A stretch of 64,000 nucleotides of DNA. It comes from JAWKIW01 sp046331175 (lineage in GTDB: Bacteria > Actinomycetota > Acidimicrobiia > Acidimicrobiales > Acidimicrobilacustridaceae). A model generated the notes under the pieces. The model was not told the origin of the DNA, did not search any database, and saw only the letters and a list, made by a program, of their open reading frames with translations. A program made the translations under genes and the position numbers. Numbering within the stretch: the stretch's first letter is position 1; every line of letters begins with the position of its first letter. The DNA lies in contig JAXLRI010000014.1 of NCBI GenBank assembly GCA_046331175.1, positions 62,001 to 126,000 of the forward strand. Reading direction: 5' to 3'. Shown one piece after another: positions 24,297 through 32,347 of the stretch.

Positions 24297-24715
24297 GACT
24301 GCGGGGGCTGTTCGGCGATGTCGGCCATGGCCGAGGTCTGGTCGAACTCGCGGGCGAGGTCGCCGAGGGAGACCAGGCCGAGCGGCTGGCCGCCGTCGGC
24401 GACGACGGGGATGCGACGCACGGCGTGGTCGCGCATCAGGCGCACCACCTCGCCGACCTCGGTGTCGGGGCCGACGGTGACCGGCTCGGACGTGCAGACC
24501 TCCTGCACCGCCGTGGCCGACGGGTCACGGCCGTCGGCGATGGCACGCACGGCGATGTCGCGATCGGTCACCAGGCCCTGCACCCGACCGTCGTCGTCGA
24601 TGACGATGACGTCGCCGACGTCGCGGTCGCGCATCACCCGGGCCGCCTCGACGAGGGTGGCACCGGTGGCGAGCGTGCACGGCTCGGTGGTCATCATGTC
24701 GCTCACGATGGGCAT
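24293..24715 (-). CDS. CBS-domain pair protein
   Basis: 140 residues comprising two CBS motifs (a Bateman module): VSDMMTTEPCTLATGATLVEAARVMRDRDVGDVIVIDDDGRVQGLVTDRDIAVRAI, then VCTSEPVTVGPDTEVGEVVRLMRDHAVRRIPVVADGGQPLGLVSLGDLA. Stand-alone proteins of this type resemble the hypoxic response protein Hrp1 and bind adenosyl ligands or regulate partners. An AGGAGG site precedes the ATG. Co-transcribed with the zinc-ribbon gene. Ligand unknown. Confidence 0.92.
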   Translation of the reverse strand: MPIVSDMMTTEPCTLATGATLVEAARVMRDRDVGDVIVIDDDGRVQGLVTDRDIAVRAIADGRDPSATAVQEVCTSEPVTVGPDTEVGEVVRLMRDHAVRRIPVVADGGQPLGLVSLGDLAREFDQTSAMADIAEQPPQS

Positions 24716-24887
24716 GCGAGCCTCCTGAGGTCGGGGCGCCCGACCGGCTGTCGGGCGACCCCCGGCCCCTTCCCACCGGCCTCGTGTCCAGACCAGCGGC
24801 GCCAGACGGCGGCGGGGGACGTCCCGTCGTCACGGCATCGCGGCGTCCGCGGCGCGCTCGCCTCGGCGCGACCGGTGGACCGGGGGG

Positions 24888-26453
24888 TCAGGCGGCGGTG
24901 GTGACCTTGGGAGCGCCGGGGGCGCCGGGTGCTGCCCCGACGGCCTCGGCGGGGGCGGCGACCGCTCGCGTCGTCGTGTCGGTGTCCGTGTCGGCGTCGG
25001 GGACAGCTCCGGCATCCCTGTCGGCCGATTCGGCCGCTTCATCCGCGGCGGTGGCTTGGTCGAGGGCGGCTTGGTCGGCTTGGGTCCAGGCGCCGTAGAA
25101 GCAGTCGCGGGCCCAGGGGGTGAGGCGTTCGCCGGTGCCGGTGCGTCGCCGTCCCGGGGGTGGGGGTTCGGGTGGTGGCCCGAGGGGTGGTGCGGGGGGT
25201 TCGATGATGGATCCGTCGGGGGCGACCACGACGAGGATGCGTTTGGGGCCTCGGTTCTCCCAGCGGGTGGACCAGCCTCGTCGGTGGACCTTGCGGTGGT
25301 GCTTGCGGCACAACAACACGAGCTCGTCGACCCTCGTGGGGCCCACGGGGTGGGGGGTCACATGGTGGGCGATCAGGCGCTTGGTGCGCCCACAGCCCGG
25401 GTACTGGCAGCAGCGGTCCCGGGCGAACAGCGCGACGACCTGGGCGGAGGTCGCGAACCGGGTCGGCGACGTCACCTGCACCGGCACCCCGTCACGCTCC
25501 ACCAACGCCGCGATCCCCGCGTCACAGGCCAGCTCACGAGCCACGCACGGGTCGAGCGAGCACGCCCCGGCCACACACGCCTCGGCCTTCGCCAGGTCAT
25601 CGAGGTCGGGGTGCAGGGCGGCTTCGTCGACCCGGACGATCACCTGGAACCGCTGGGGGATGACGTCGGGCGCGTTGGTCGTCCCGGCGAGGTGGTCCGT
25701 CGCGATCGCGACCAGCGCCTCGACCCGGGTCATCGGCTCCCCACCATCACCACCACCAGCACGGGTGTCTTCGCGGTCGGCGTCGAGCGTGGCGTCGATG
25801 GCAGCCTCGAACACCGCCCCGTCCTCGGCGCGGGTGCGGATGTGCGCCTCGTACATGCCGAACTCGTCGAAGTGGCCGTCGAGGTACTCCTCGGACGGGT
25901 CCCGACCCGCCACCGGCGCCTTGGGTTGCAGCGGCTTGTACTCCGCCACCAGACGCGACAGCTGCGGCCCGGTGGCCGCCTCGGCGGCCTCCAACAACCG
26001 CGACTCGTTCGCCGGGGTCGCCACCTTCACCAACGTCGCCGCGACCCCTTCGGACACCTCCCCGGTCGCGAACGCCTCGGCCAGCCTCGGCAGGACGGGT
26101 AGCCGTCGGGCCAACACCACCTGCCGGCGCGCCTCACCCGTGGTCAACCCGCCTGCCCACGCCAACCACGCCGAGGTCGACAACGTGTCGATCACCCCGA
26201 ACGCGCGCAGCTCATCGACCCGGGCCACCAACGCCACCGAACGGGCCTGCAGCTGCGCGATCTGGGACTGCACCGCCCGCAGCTGCCCCGACAGCTCCTT
26301 CAGCTCGACCTCCTCGGGCGACGCCCCGATGAAGGTCACCCGACCATCCGCGTCGCGGTGGGTGCGCGCCTCGAGCTCCGCCGCCCGCGCCCGCCACCGC
26401 TCGCGCTCGGCGGCCTCGGCTTCCGGATCGACCTCGGGATCGCTGGGGTACAT
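24888..26453 (-). CDS. DUF222 and HNH endonuclease domain protein
   Basis: 521 residues with the actinobacterial DUF222-HNH architecture: an N-terminal helical DUF222 domain (ELKELSGQLRAVQSQIAQLQAR, STSAWLAWAGGLTTGEARRQVVLARRLPVLPRLAEAFATGEVSEGVAATLV), and a C-terminal HNH nuclease with CCQYPGCGRTKRLIAHHVTPHPVGPTRVDELVLLCRKHHRKVH, complete with Cys pair and HH motif. A Pro-rich and Ala/Thr/Asp-rich tail follows. These proteins occur in many dispersed copies in actinobacteria and are often called 13E12-repeat or REP13E12 proteins; biological role unresolved. The 3' third has slightly different codon texture, with runs of Gly/Pro codons. Confidence 0.92.
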   Translation of the reverse strand: MYPSDPEVDPEAEAAERERWRARAAELEARTHRDADGRVTFIGASPEEVELKELSGQLRAVQSQIAQLQARSVALVARVDELRAFGVIDTLSTSAWLAWAGGLTTGEARRQVVLARRLPVLPRLAEAFATGEVSEGVAATLVKVATPANESRLLEAAEAATGPQLSRLVAEYKPLQPKAPVAGRDPSEEYLDGHFDEFGMYEAHIRTRAEDGAVFEAAIDATLDADREDTRAGGGDGGEPMTRVEALVAIATDHLAGTTNAPDVIPQRFQVIVRVDEAALHPDLDDLAKAEACVAGACSLDPCVARELACDAGIAALVERDGVPVQVTSPTRFATSAQVVALFARDRCCQYPGCGRTKRLIAHHVTPHPVGPTRVDELVLLCRKHHRKVHRRGWSTRWENRGPKRILVVVAPDGSIIEPPAPPLGPPPEPPPPGRRRTGTGERLTPWARDCFYGAWTQADQAALDQATAADEAAESADRDAGAVPDADTDTDTTTRAVAAPAEAVGAAPGAPGAPKVTTAA

Positions 26454-26556
26454 GTGTTCGAGACTAGCACCCCCACCAGCACCGATCCACCCGAGATCAC
26501 ATGCAACATGTCACACGGCGGAACCCGGCGGTCACGGCGACGACGGCCGCCTCGTC

Positions 26557-26591
26557 GGTTGGAGGAGTAGGTTGGAACGCACTTCTCCAAC
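26557..26591. promoter_or_regulatory. Direct and inverted GGTTGGA repeats upstream of the AbrB pair
   Basis: Two direct copies of GGTTGGA 13 bp apart (26557-26563 and 26570-26576), the second also forming an inverted repeat GTTGGA-N9-TCCAAC with 26586-26591. The cluster ends 11 bp before the start codon of the 93-residue gene. The arrangement suits a binding site for a dimeric regulator such as the small protein or the AbrB protein encoded next. Confidence 0.5.
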
Positions 26592-26602
26592 TGGGAGTCG
26601 CC

Positions 26603-26884
26603 ATGCCCTACGCCGGCAGCGTCCGCCACCAACAAGACGTCGTGATCAGCGCCTTCCGCTCGGCCGAGGCGTGCGATCCTGCGCACGCCATCCCGCTCGG
26701 ATCGCTCCCTCGGGCGGCGCTGACCGAGCGGCGGGTGCGCACCACCGTGCTGGAGCGGTTCGTCGAGCTCGGCATCCTCGTGCCCGACGGTGGCGACCGG
26801 CACCACCTCGATGACCCACTGGCCCAGGCCCTCCTCGATCACCGCAGTGGGATGCACCTCTGGCGCATGGCGGACGACCCCTGA
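26603..26884 (+). CDS. Small predicted winged-helix-like protein preceding AbrB gene
   Basis: 93 residues. No family recognised with confidence. The middle part (LPRAALTERRVRTTVLERFVELGILVPDGG) reads like the helix-turn-helix and wing of a compact DNA-binding protein; the start MPYAGSVRHQQDVVISAFRSAEACDPAHAIPLGSL is consistent with a preceding helix. GGGAG ribosome site before the ATG. It lies 142 bp before an AbrB-type gene on the same strand, with an operator-like repeat cluster just upstream. DNA-binding is inference from pattern only. Confidence 0.6.
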   Translation: MPYAGSVRHQQDVVISAFRSAEACDPAHAIPLGSLPRAALTERRVRTTVLERFVELGILVPDGGDRHHLDDPLAQALLDHRSGMHLWRMADDP

Positions 26885-27026
26885 TCCGACCCGCGGGCTC
26901 GAACCCGCCGCCCCGCCCGCCGCCCTCCCCATCACGAGCACCCCACAGCGGCGCCCGCCCCGATCCCCGCCCCGATCCCCGCCCGGTCCGCCCACCGCAC
27001 GTCCACCATCCCCTGGAGAGGTATCG

Positions 27027-27260
27027 ATGCCATCCGAGCGCACCGACGGGAAGTACGCCTGGACCGCCAAGGTCGGCGACAAGGGCCAGATCGTGATCCC
27101 CAAGGAGGCGCGGGAGGTGTTCGGCATCCACCCGGGCGACCGCGTCCTCCTGCTCGGCGACATCCGACGGGGCATCGCCATCGTGAACAACGACGACTTC
27201 CTGCACCTCGCCGCCTCCGTGTTCACCGCCCAGCTGAACCCCGAGGACGAACCCGGCTGA
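27027..27260 (+). CDS. AbrB/MazE/SpoVT-type DNA-binding protein
   Basis: 77 residues with a swapped-hairpin AbrB domain: WTAKVGDKGQIVIPKEAREVFGIHPGDRVLLLGDIRRGIAIVNNDDFL. GQIVIPKEAR...GI.PGD is the family signature. The short C-terminal extension carries no toxin or sensor. No MazF/VapC-type toxin follows, so it is more likely a transition-state-like regulator than an antitoxin. GGAGAG ribosome site 7 bp before the ATG. A large nested inverted repeat begins 36 bp after its stop. Confidence 0.88.
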   Translation: MPSERTDGKYAWTAKVGDKGQIVIPKEAREVFGIHPGDRVLLLGDIRRGIAIVNNDDFLHLAASVFTAQLNPEDEPG

Positions 27261-27604
27261 GCCCCGGCCAGCTCCCGGCCGGCCCCCACCGGGCGCCCGA
27301 TCACCGCCACCGCCGCCGGGCCCTGGGCCGAGCCCCACCGGAACCCCGGGCGCGCCGCAGCGCCCGGCGGTGTCGGGGACCCGGGCGCTGCGGACGGAGA
27401 AGGGCCGGTGGCGGTGATCGGGGGCGGCGGGGACCCGACCCCGCCTCCGGCTTCCCCACCCGTACCCCGGTCCGGCGCGAACTAGACCTCGAGCTCCGAG
27501 GAATCCTGGTCGGCGCCGATCCACGGTGGGAAGGAGGGCAGCATGCCCTCGCCGCGGCCCCTCCCGACCGACCTCGCGACGCCCGCCCTCCCGGCTCGCC
27601 GACC
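27261..27604. other. Intergenic region containing a structured nested inverted repeat
   Basis: A 344-bp stretch without a supportable gene. It holds the nested inverted repeat listed separately, a smaller hairpin CCTCG-AGCTC-CGAGG near 27488-27502, and the leader of the PfkB gene. Long frames on the minus strand here are antisense artefacts of high GC. Confidence 0.6.
27296..27422. repeat. 127-bp nested inverted-repeat element
   Basis: Outer arms of 17 bp (27296-27312 and 27406-27422, CCCGATCACCGCCACCG and its perfect complement) enclose inner arms of 13 bp (27355-27367 and 27381-27393, CCGCAGCGCCCGG and its perfect complement). The RNA would fold into a long two-tier hairpin. It could terminate AbrB transcription, but no U-tract follows; a REP- or MITE-like element is the alternative. 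Confidence 0.7.
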
Positions 27605-28690
27605 ATGACCCCGGTCGGTGCGGCGGTGGTCGAGCGGGCCCTCGACGCCCTCGATCGCGCTCCGGCGCTGCGCGTCGCCGTGGCGGGCATGGCGTGCCTC
27701 GACCAGGCCCTCATTGGGAAGGCACGGCGACGCACCCGGCGAGGCGCGCCACCGTGGGTCGACGTGGTGCGCCGGGAGGACGGCGGCGGGGGCGCGGCGG
27801 CCGCCGCCACCGCCCTGACCGACCTGGGCGCCGCCGTCCGCCTCGTCGCTCCGCTGGGCGACGACCACGAGGCCGAACGGCTCCGCCGCCTGCTCGTCGC
27901 CACCGGCATCGACGACCGCGACCTGGTCAGCATCGCCGGCACCCGGACCCGGGCCAGCCGCCGGGTGGTCGCCGACGACCGGGTGGTGGCCCGCTTCGAC
28001 GAGGGCGGCCACGGGCTGCTCGACCGGGCCGTGCTCGATGCGCTCGCCGGCCAGGCGAGCTACGCCGCCGCCGACTGCGATGCCGTGCTGCTCGTCGGCG
28101 ATCGCCGGTCCGGGGTGGTGCGAGGGCTGGTCGACCGGCTGGTCGGCGACCTGGCCGGCCACCCGTGCGTGGTCGTGGTCGGCAGCGAGCTCGAGGGCCT
28201 CGGCCGCATCGCGCCCCGGGCCGTGGTGACCGGCACCGGCGCCATCGCCCGCCTGGCGCTGGGCCCGCCGACGCCGACGAGCCTCCCGGTCGCGTCCGAG
28301 CGGGCCCGCTGGCTGGCCGCCCACGAGGCCGAGGTGCGGCGGCGGGTGGGCGCCGGCCTGGTCGCGGTGACCCTCGGCCCCGAGGGGACGGTCGTGGCGA
28401 CCGGCGGTCCGGCCCTGTACGCCCCGCCGGGGACGCCCGCCGCCGGACCGGGCGATCCGATGGTGGAGGCGTGGGGGCCGGCGTTCACCGTCGCCCTGGC
28501 CACCGGCCACGACGCCCTGGCGGCCACGCACCTGGCGTCGGTCGGCGCCGGCCTGGCCTCGTGGCGCTCGTCCCCCGACGACCCGACCCGACGGCGCCTG
28601 CACGAGCTCGTGCGCCGACGCCGGCCGCCGCTGCCGCTCGCTCCCGAACGGCCGGGCGACCCCGCCCGCTCCCCCCGCCCCCCGACCTGA
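27605..28690 (+). CDS. PfkB/ribokinase-fold protein with altered catalytic motif
   Basis: 361 residues, HldE/ribokinase-like: VAVAGMACLDQALIG at the N-terminus, GGGGAAAAATALTDLGAAVRLVAPLGDDHEAERLRRLLVATGI in the substrate-binding region, RVVADDRVVARFDEG, and VAVTLGPEGTVVATGG before the active-site region. Where family members have GAGDTF with the catalytic Asp, this protein reads GPGDPMVEAWGPAFTVALATG: the Asp is present but the surrounding anion hole is altered. It may be a weak or non-kinase member. ATG start; C-terminus Arg/Pro-rich. No heptose pathway genes beside it, so substrate unknown. Confidence 0.72.
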   Translation: MTPVGAAVVERALDALDRAPALRVAVAGMACLDQALIGKARRRTRRGAPPWVDVVRREDGGGGAAAAATALTDLGAAVRLVAPLGDDHEAERLRRLLVATGIDDRDLVSIAGTRTRASRRVVADDRVVARFDEGGHGLLDRAVLDALAGQASYAAADCDAVLLVGDRRSGVVRGLVDRLVGDLAGHPCVVVVGSELEGLGRIAPRAVVTGTGAIARLALGPPTPTSLPVASERARWLAAHEAEVRRRVGAGLVAVTLGPEGTVVATGGPALYAPPGTPAAGPGDPMVEAWGPAFTVALATGHDALAATHLASVGAGLASWRSSPDDPTRRRLHELVRRRRPPLPLAPERPGDPARSPRPPT

Positions 28691-28914
28691 CGTCGCCCTC
28701 GCCACGATGAGGCGACGGGACCGACCTCGTCGCGCGGCCGTGCCCGGCGGGGGACCGAGGCCCCCACCGGGCACGACCACGACAGCAAGGCCGGGAGACC
28801 ACCCAGGCTCCGGTCCTCGTCGGCCGGAGCCGAGCGTGGACCGACACGCTGCACCGGCCTCCCCTACCCCACCGCTCCGGGACGAGACCCGCTCCGAGCG
28901 GTGGCGTTCCGGGC

Positions 28915-29280
28915 TCAGGGACCGTGCTGGCCCCGCCCGCCATCGGTCGTCGACGGCGGCGGCGTCCCGGGCAGCGACCCCACGACGGCGTCCTCGGGGT
29001 TGAGCGGGCCGGAGCCCTCGGGCGAGAGGCGCGACGTGACCCGCTCGCGATCGGCGCGCCACACCGCCTCGCCCCCTCGCCGCCGGGCCTCGGCCTCGGT
29101 GGCCTCCGGCTCCGGCTCGCCCCCCACGGTCTCCGGCGTGCCGTCGCTCTGGCTCGGCGAGCCGTCGCTCCGGCTCGGCGTGCCGGTGCCCCGAGCCGGC
29201 GACCGGTCGAGCTCGGATGGGTCGTCGTCGGCTGACCGCCACGGCGTCGAGCGCTCCGGTCCGCCGGTCGACGCCGTCAC
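28915..29280 (-). CDS. Hypothetical charged protein, second gene of a small operon
   Basis: 121 residues from a GTG that overlaps the stop of the Pro-rich gene (GTGA), the main support for coding. The sequence is Ser/Thr/Asp-rich and low in complexity for the first 60 residues (repeats of PSRSDGSPSQSDG type), then has a more regular segment EAEARRRGGEAVWRADRERVTSRLSPEGSGPLNPEDAVVGSLPG. No domain recognised. Probably cytoplasmic and disordered. Confidence 0.5.
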   Translation of the reverse strand: MTASTGGPERSTPWRSADDDPSELDRSPARGTGTPSRSDGSPSQSDGTPETVGGEPEPEATEAEARRRGGEAVWRADRERVTSRLSPEGSGPLNPEDAVVGSLPGTPPPSTTDGGRGQHGP

Positions 29281-29564
29281 GGTCGCACCCCGGCGAGGGC
29301 CGGGCCCGGCTGGGGGGCCGGCTCGGGTCCGGGGACGGGCGCCGGCGGATCCATCGGCGTCGGCTCCGGGACCCCCGGCACGACCGGCGTCCCGGGAGGG
29401 GGCACCACCGGCACCGCCGGGGGCTCCGGCCGCTCGGGCACCGCCGGGGTGTGGGTCGGGTCGGGCTCCGGGATCACCGGCGTGTGCGTGGGGTCGGGCT
29501 CCGGGATCGCCGGCGAGGACCCGAACCGGGTCGGCCCTCCGGCCGGCCTGTGCGCTGCGTCCAT
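29277..29564 (-). CDS. Proline-rich hypothetical protein with 11-residue repeats
   Basis: 95 residues from an ATG with a CGGAGG ribosome site. Two tandem 11-residue repeats IPEPDPTHTPV are encoded by a 33-bp duplication at about 29448-29513, followed by further Pro/Glu/Val runs. There is no signal peptide or TM segment. The composition suggests an extended, disordered polypeptide. It is coupled to the next gene by GTGA. Function unknown. Confidence 0.55.
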   Translation of the reverse strand: MDAAHRPAGGPTRFGSSPAIPEPDPTHTPVIPEPDPTHTPAVPERPEPPAVPVVPPPGTPVVPGVPEPTPMDPPAPVPGPEPAPQPGPALAGVRP

Positions 29565-29818
29565 GGTGTGCCTCCGATCGTCGCTGCGCTCCACCTTCCC
29601 GCTGCCTGCCACCGCCATGCGATCGGCCACGCCTCGGACCGAGACGTGGCCGCCGGCGGCCGCCGGTGACCAACCGCCGCGACGATGGCGACCTCCTCGA
29701 CGACCGCCACCGGGTGACGGCCGCCGACGACTCGACGCGACGCGACGCGCGCGACGGATGCCACCGCCCGCCGGGGCACGTCCGACGACGCCGCCCCCGG
29801 GGTAGGTCCCGGCCCGTG

Positions 29819-30871
29819 ATGACGAACTCGCCCGCCCTCGTCCGAACCGAGGCACGCACCCAGCCCGAGGCGCGCACCCGGCCCGAGCCGGTGTGGCCGG
29901 CCCTCCAGGAGGCGCTGGCGACGCGCCACCCGGGTGCCCTCGACCGCCTCGCCGGCGCCGCGCCGGTCGACGAGCGGGACGAGCTGCTCTGCCTGCTCGC
30001 GGCCTACGACCTCGACATGGCCCCGCTCGAGCAGCTCGGCCCGATCGCCCGACGCCAGCGCCACCCGACGGTGATCGAGCTGCGGAACCGGCTCGAGGAC
30101 CGCCTGCTCGGCCGGCTCCGCACCGCGGTGCCCGACCACGTGCTCCCGAGCGATCCGGACGACGTCGTCGCCACGATCCGCGCCGTCGCCGCTCGCGACC
30201 TCCTGCCCCCGATCTACGACTGGGCCGCCGACCGGGCCACCGGGACCCGGCTGCGGGCCTTCCTCGCCCTCGAGGGTGGCCCCGACGGCGGCTTCGACGA
30301 CCTGGTGGCCCTGGCCCAGGTCGGCCTGGCCGGCGACCCCAAGGTCGAGCTGGCCCGCAACTACTGGGACGAGATGGGGCGGGGCCGCCCCGACGAGGTC
30401 CACACCGACCTGCACCGGCGCATGGCCCGCGCCGCCGGGCTCCCCCGCGTGCGCCGTGAGGATCTGCCCGTCGAGGCGCTGGCCCGCGCCGTGCTCGGCC
30501 CCTTCCTGGCCACGAACCGCTGGCTGCAGCCCGAGCTCCTGGGAGCCCTCGGGCTCACCGAGCTGCAGGCGGGGCCGCGGTGCCGCAAGGTGCTCCTCGG
30601 GTTGCACCGCACCGGCGCCCCCGCCGACGCCCTGCCCTTCTACGAGGAGCACGCCCACACCGATCCCCGCCACGGCAAGGACTGGCTCGTCCAGGTCGTG
30701 ACCCCGCTGGCCCGGCGGCCGCTGTGGGCGGCGGGCCTGGTGCGCGGTGCCCGCTGGCGGGCGGCCGTCAACGACCGCTTCTTCGCCGCGATGGCCCGCC
30801 GCTTCGGTGCCGTGCCTCCCGGCTGGCCGGCCGGCGCGACGGCCGGCGGTCCCCCCGTGGTCCGGGGATGA
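29819..30871 (+). CDS. Iron-containing redox enzyme family (haem-oxygenase-like fold)
   Basis: 350 residues. The C-terminal two-thirds follow the PF14518-type haem-oxygenase-like all-helical fold: LLPPIYDWAADRATGTRLRAFLALEGGPDGGFDDLVALAQVGLAGDPKVELARNYWDEMGRGRPDEVHTDLHRRMA, then FYEEHAHTDPRHGKDWLVQVVTPLARR. The Glu and two His/Asp clusters (LALEGG, NYWDEMGRG.....HTDLH, EEHAHTDPRHG) match the diiron ligand pattern of HDO-type oxidases. Likely an O2-dependent di-iron oxidase; substrate unknown. Overlaps the methyltransferase start by 4 bp (ATGA), so the two may act together. Confidence 0.83.
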   Translation: MTNSPALVRTEARTQPEARTRPEPVWPALQEALATRHPGALDRLAGAAPVDERDELLCLLAAYDLDMAPLEQLGPIARRQRHPTVIELRNRLEDRLLGRLRTAVPDHVLPSDPDDVVATIRAVAARDLLPPIYDWAADRATGTRLRAFLALEGGPDGGFDDLVALAQVGLAGDPKVELARNYWDEMGRGRPDEVHTDLHRRMARAAGLPRVRREDLPVEALARAVLGPFLATNRWLQPELLGALGLTELQAGPRCRKVLLGLHRTGAPADALPFYEEHAHTDPRHGKDWLVQVVTPLARRPLWAAGLVRGARWRAAVNDRFFAAMARRFGAVPPGWPAGATAGGPPVVRG

Positions 30872-31611
30872 GCGGCAGCGGCGCGACGCCACCCCGGACG
30901 GTCTCGGCCGTGGTGGCCGCCGACCACGACGTCGTCTCGTTCGGCGGCCTGCGGGTGGCCGTCGCCGACGGCGTCCTCGCCCCCCGGCCCTGGACCCTCC
31001 TGCAGAGCGAGTGGGCGGCCGAGCTGTCCCCCGGCTGCGGCCCGGGACCGATCGTCGAGCTGTTCGCCGGCGCCGGCCACATCGGCCTGGAGGCTGCCCG
31101 TCGCACCGGTCGCTCGGCGGTGGTGGTCGACGCCGACGTCGACGCCTGCGTGCTGGCGCGGGCCACCGCGCACCACAACCACCTCGGCGAGCACGTCGAG
31201 GTGCGGTGCACCCCCGTGGCCGAAGCCTTCGAGCCCCACGACGACCCCGCGCTCCTGCTGGCCGACCCGCCGTACGTCCCGAGCCGCGAGGTCGATCGCT
31301 TCGACGACGACCCGGACCACGCCATCGACGGCGGCCGGGACGGCCTGCGGTTCGTGCGGGCGGCCATCGTGGCCTGCCACCCCCACCTCGCGGTCGGGGT
31401 GCCGCTCCTCGTCCAGGTGCGTGGCCTGGCCCAGGCGGCCGACGTCGGTCGGTGGTTCGAGCGGCACCCCGACCTCGACCTCGAGGTCACCGAGGTGCGC
31501 GCCGCCGGCACCGATCGCGCCGTGGCCCTGGTGCGCCACCGGTCGGCAGAGCACGGCTCCGCCGACGGCCACCGCCGTCGATCAGCCGTCGATCAGCCGT
31601 CGATCAGTTGA
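30868..31611 (+). CDS. Class I SAM-dependent methyltransferase with DPPY motif
   Basis: 247 residues. SAM motif I appears as IVELFAGAGHIGLEAARRTG, motif II as VVDADVDACVLARATAHHNHL, and motif IV as LLLADPPYVPSREVDRF, the (D/N)PPY motif of N-methyltransferases such as PrmC/HemK or RsmD types; GGRDGLRFVRAAI follows. It starts by ATGA overlap with the haem-oxygenase-like gene. The C-terminal codons run through an 11-bp repeat. Amino- or glutamine-methylation is likely from NPPY-type chemistry; the target is unknown. Confidence 0.85.
   Translation: MSGSGATPPRTVSAVVAADHDVVSFGGLRVAVADGVLAPRPWTLLQSEWAAELSPGCGPGPIVELFAGAGHIGLEAARRTGRSAVVVDADVDACVLARATAHHNHLGEHVEVRCTPVAEAFEPHDDPALLLADPPYVPSREVDRFDDDPDHAIDGGRDGLRFVRAAIVACHPHLAVGVPLLVQVRGLAQAADVGRWFERHPDLDLEVTEVRAAGTDRAVALVRHRSAEHGSADGHRRRSAVDQPSIS
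31575..31607. repeat. Three perfect 11-bp tandem repeats (CCGTCGATCAG)
   Basis: Three uninterrupted copies at the convergent 3' ends of the methyltransferase and the Rho-N-containing gene. Because 11 is not divisible by three, copy-number change would alter both C-termini. Confidence 0.85.
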
Positions 31612-32338
31612 TCGAGGCGACGGCGGTGAGGGCCTCGACCAGCTCGTCCTTCTTCATCGACGACGTGCCCGTCAGGCCGTGGTGGCGGGCGAGGCGGCGC
31701 AGCTCGGCAGCGGTCAGGCCGGCGAGGTCGGTCGTGCGCTCGTGCTCGACGTCGTCACCGGCGAGGTGCAGGTCATCGCCCAGGCGGTGGTGCAGGGCCG
31801 ACACGAGCGCCGGCGGGTCGTCCACCGTGAGGGTGAGGGAGCGGTGGGTGATGCGCCCGGTCGGTTCGATCCCGGGCACCGGCACGCGGAAGCCGAGGCA
31901 CACGCCGAGGCTCGTGGTGGTGGCGAAGGTGAGGCCGCCGTCGGCCAGCGAGAGGTGGGCCGGACCGGCCACCTTCCAGGGCCGGTAGGGCCCGGTGATG
32001 GCGGCGCTGGCGATGTTGGCGAGGGGCGTCTCGACGCGCCACGGACCGAACCGGACGACGAGGCGGTCGGCCCGCACCACGCAGCGCGCCGATGCCGGGG
32101 TCACGCCGAACGGCAGGGCCAGCAGCTGCAGCACCGGGTCGAACCGGAAGCCGAGCGCGGTGGGCGCCTCGGTCGGCCCCGGGTCGGCCGCCGTGCGAGG
32201 CCCCGACGATGCGGACGACGCCGAACGGGACGAGGACGCACGAGACGAGGGCGCACGAGACGAGGACGCACGAGACGAGGACGAACGGGACGAGGACGCA
32301 CGAGACGAGGGCGCACGAGACGACGAGGAGGACGGCAT
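31604..32338 (-). CDS. Conserved hypothetical protein with Ser/Arg repeat leader and Rho-N-like tail
   Basis: 244 residues. The first 45 residues are a Ser/Arg/Ala pentapeptide repeat (SSRAS, SSRAP types) encoded by a 15-bp tandem repeat, so the true start may be later. The central part (FDPVLQLLALPFGV, RADRLVVRFGPWRVETPLANIASAAITGPYRPWKVAGPAHLSLADGGLTFATTTSLGVCLGFRVPVPG) is a beta-rich domain conserved in actinobacterial hypothetical proteins. The C-terminus LTAAELRRLARHHGLTGTSSMKKDELVEAL is a Rho-N/SAP-like nucleic-acid-binding helix pair. Function unknown. Sits 9 bp after the HAD gene. Confidence 0.75.
   Translation of the reverse strand: MPSSSSSRAPSSRASSSRSSSSRASSSRAPSSRASSSRSASSASSGPRTAADPGPTEAPTALGFRFDPVLQLLALPFGVTPASARCVVRADRLVVRFGPWRVETPLANIASAAITGPYRPWKVAGPAHLSLADGGLTFATTTSLGVCLGFRVPVPGIEPTGRITHRSLTLTVDDPPALVSALHHRLGDDLHLAGDDVEHERTTDLAGLTAAELRRLARHHGLTGTSSMKKDELVEALTAVASIN
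32221..32325. repeat. 15-bp tandem repeat, seven copies
   Basis: Seven units of the type ACGCACGAGACGAGG, several identical, encoding the N-terminal Ser-Arg-Ala/Pro-Ser-Ser pentapeptides of the preceding-listed gene. Frame-preserving length variation is expected. Confidence 0.9.
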
Positions 32339-32347
32339 GGCCGATCC

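Noticed and set aside
24888..26453. DUF222/HNH protein considered as a mobile intron or homing endonuclease
   Set aside because: No flanking repeats, intron ends or interrupted host gene; the family is a common stand-alone gene in actinobacteria.
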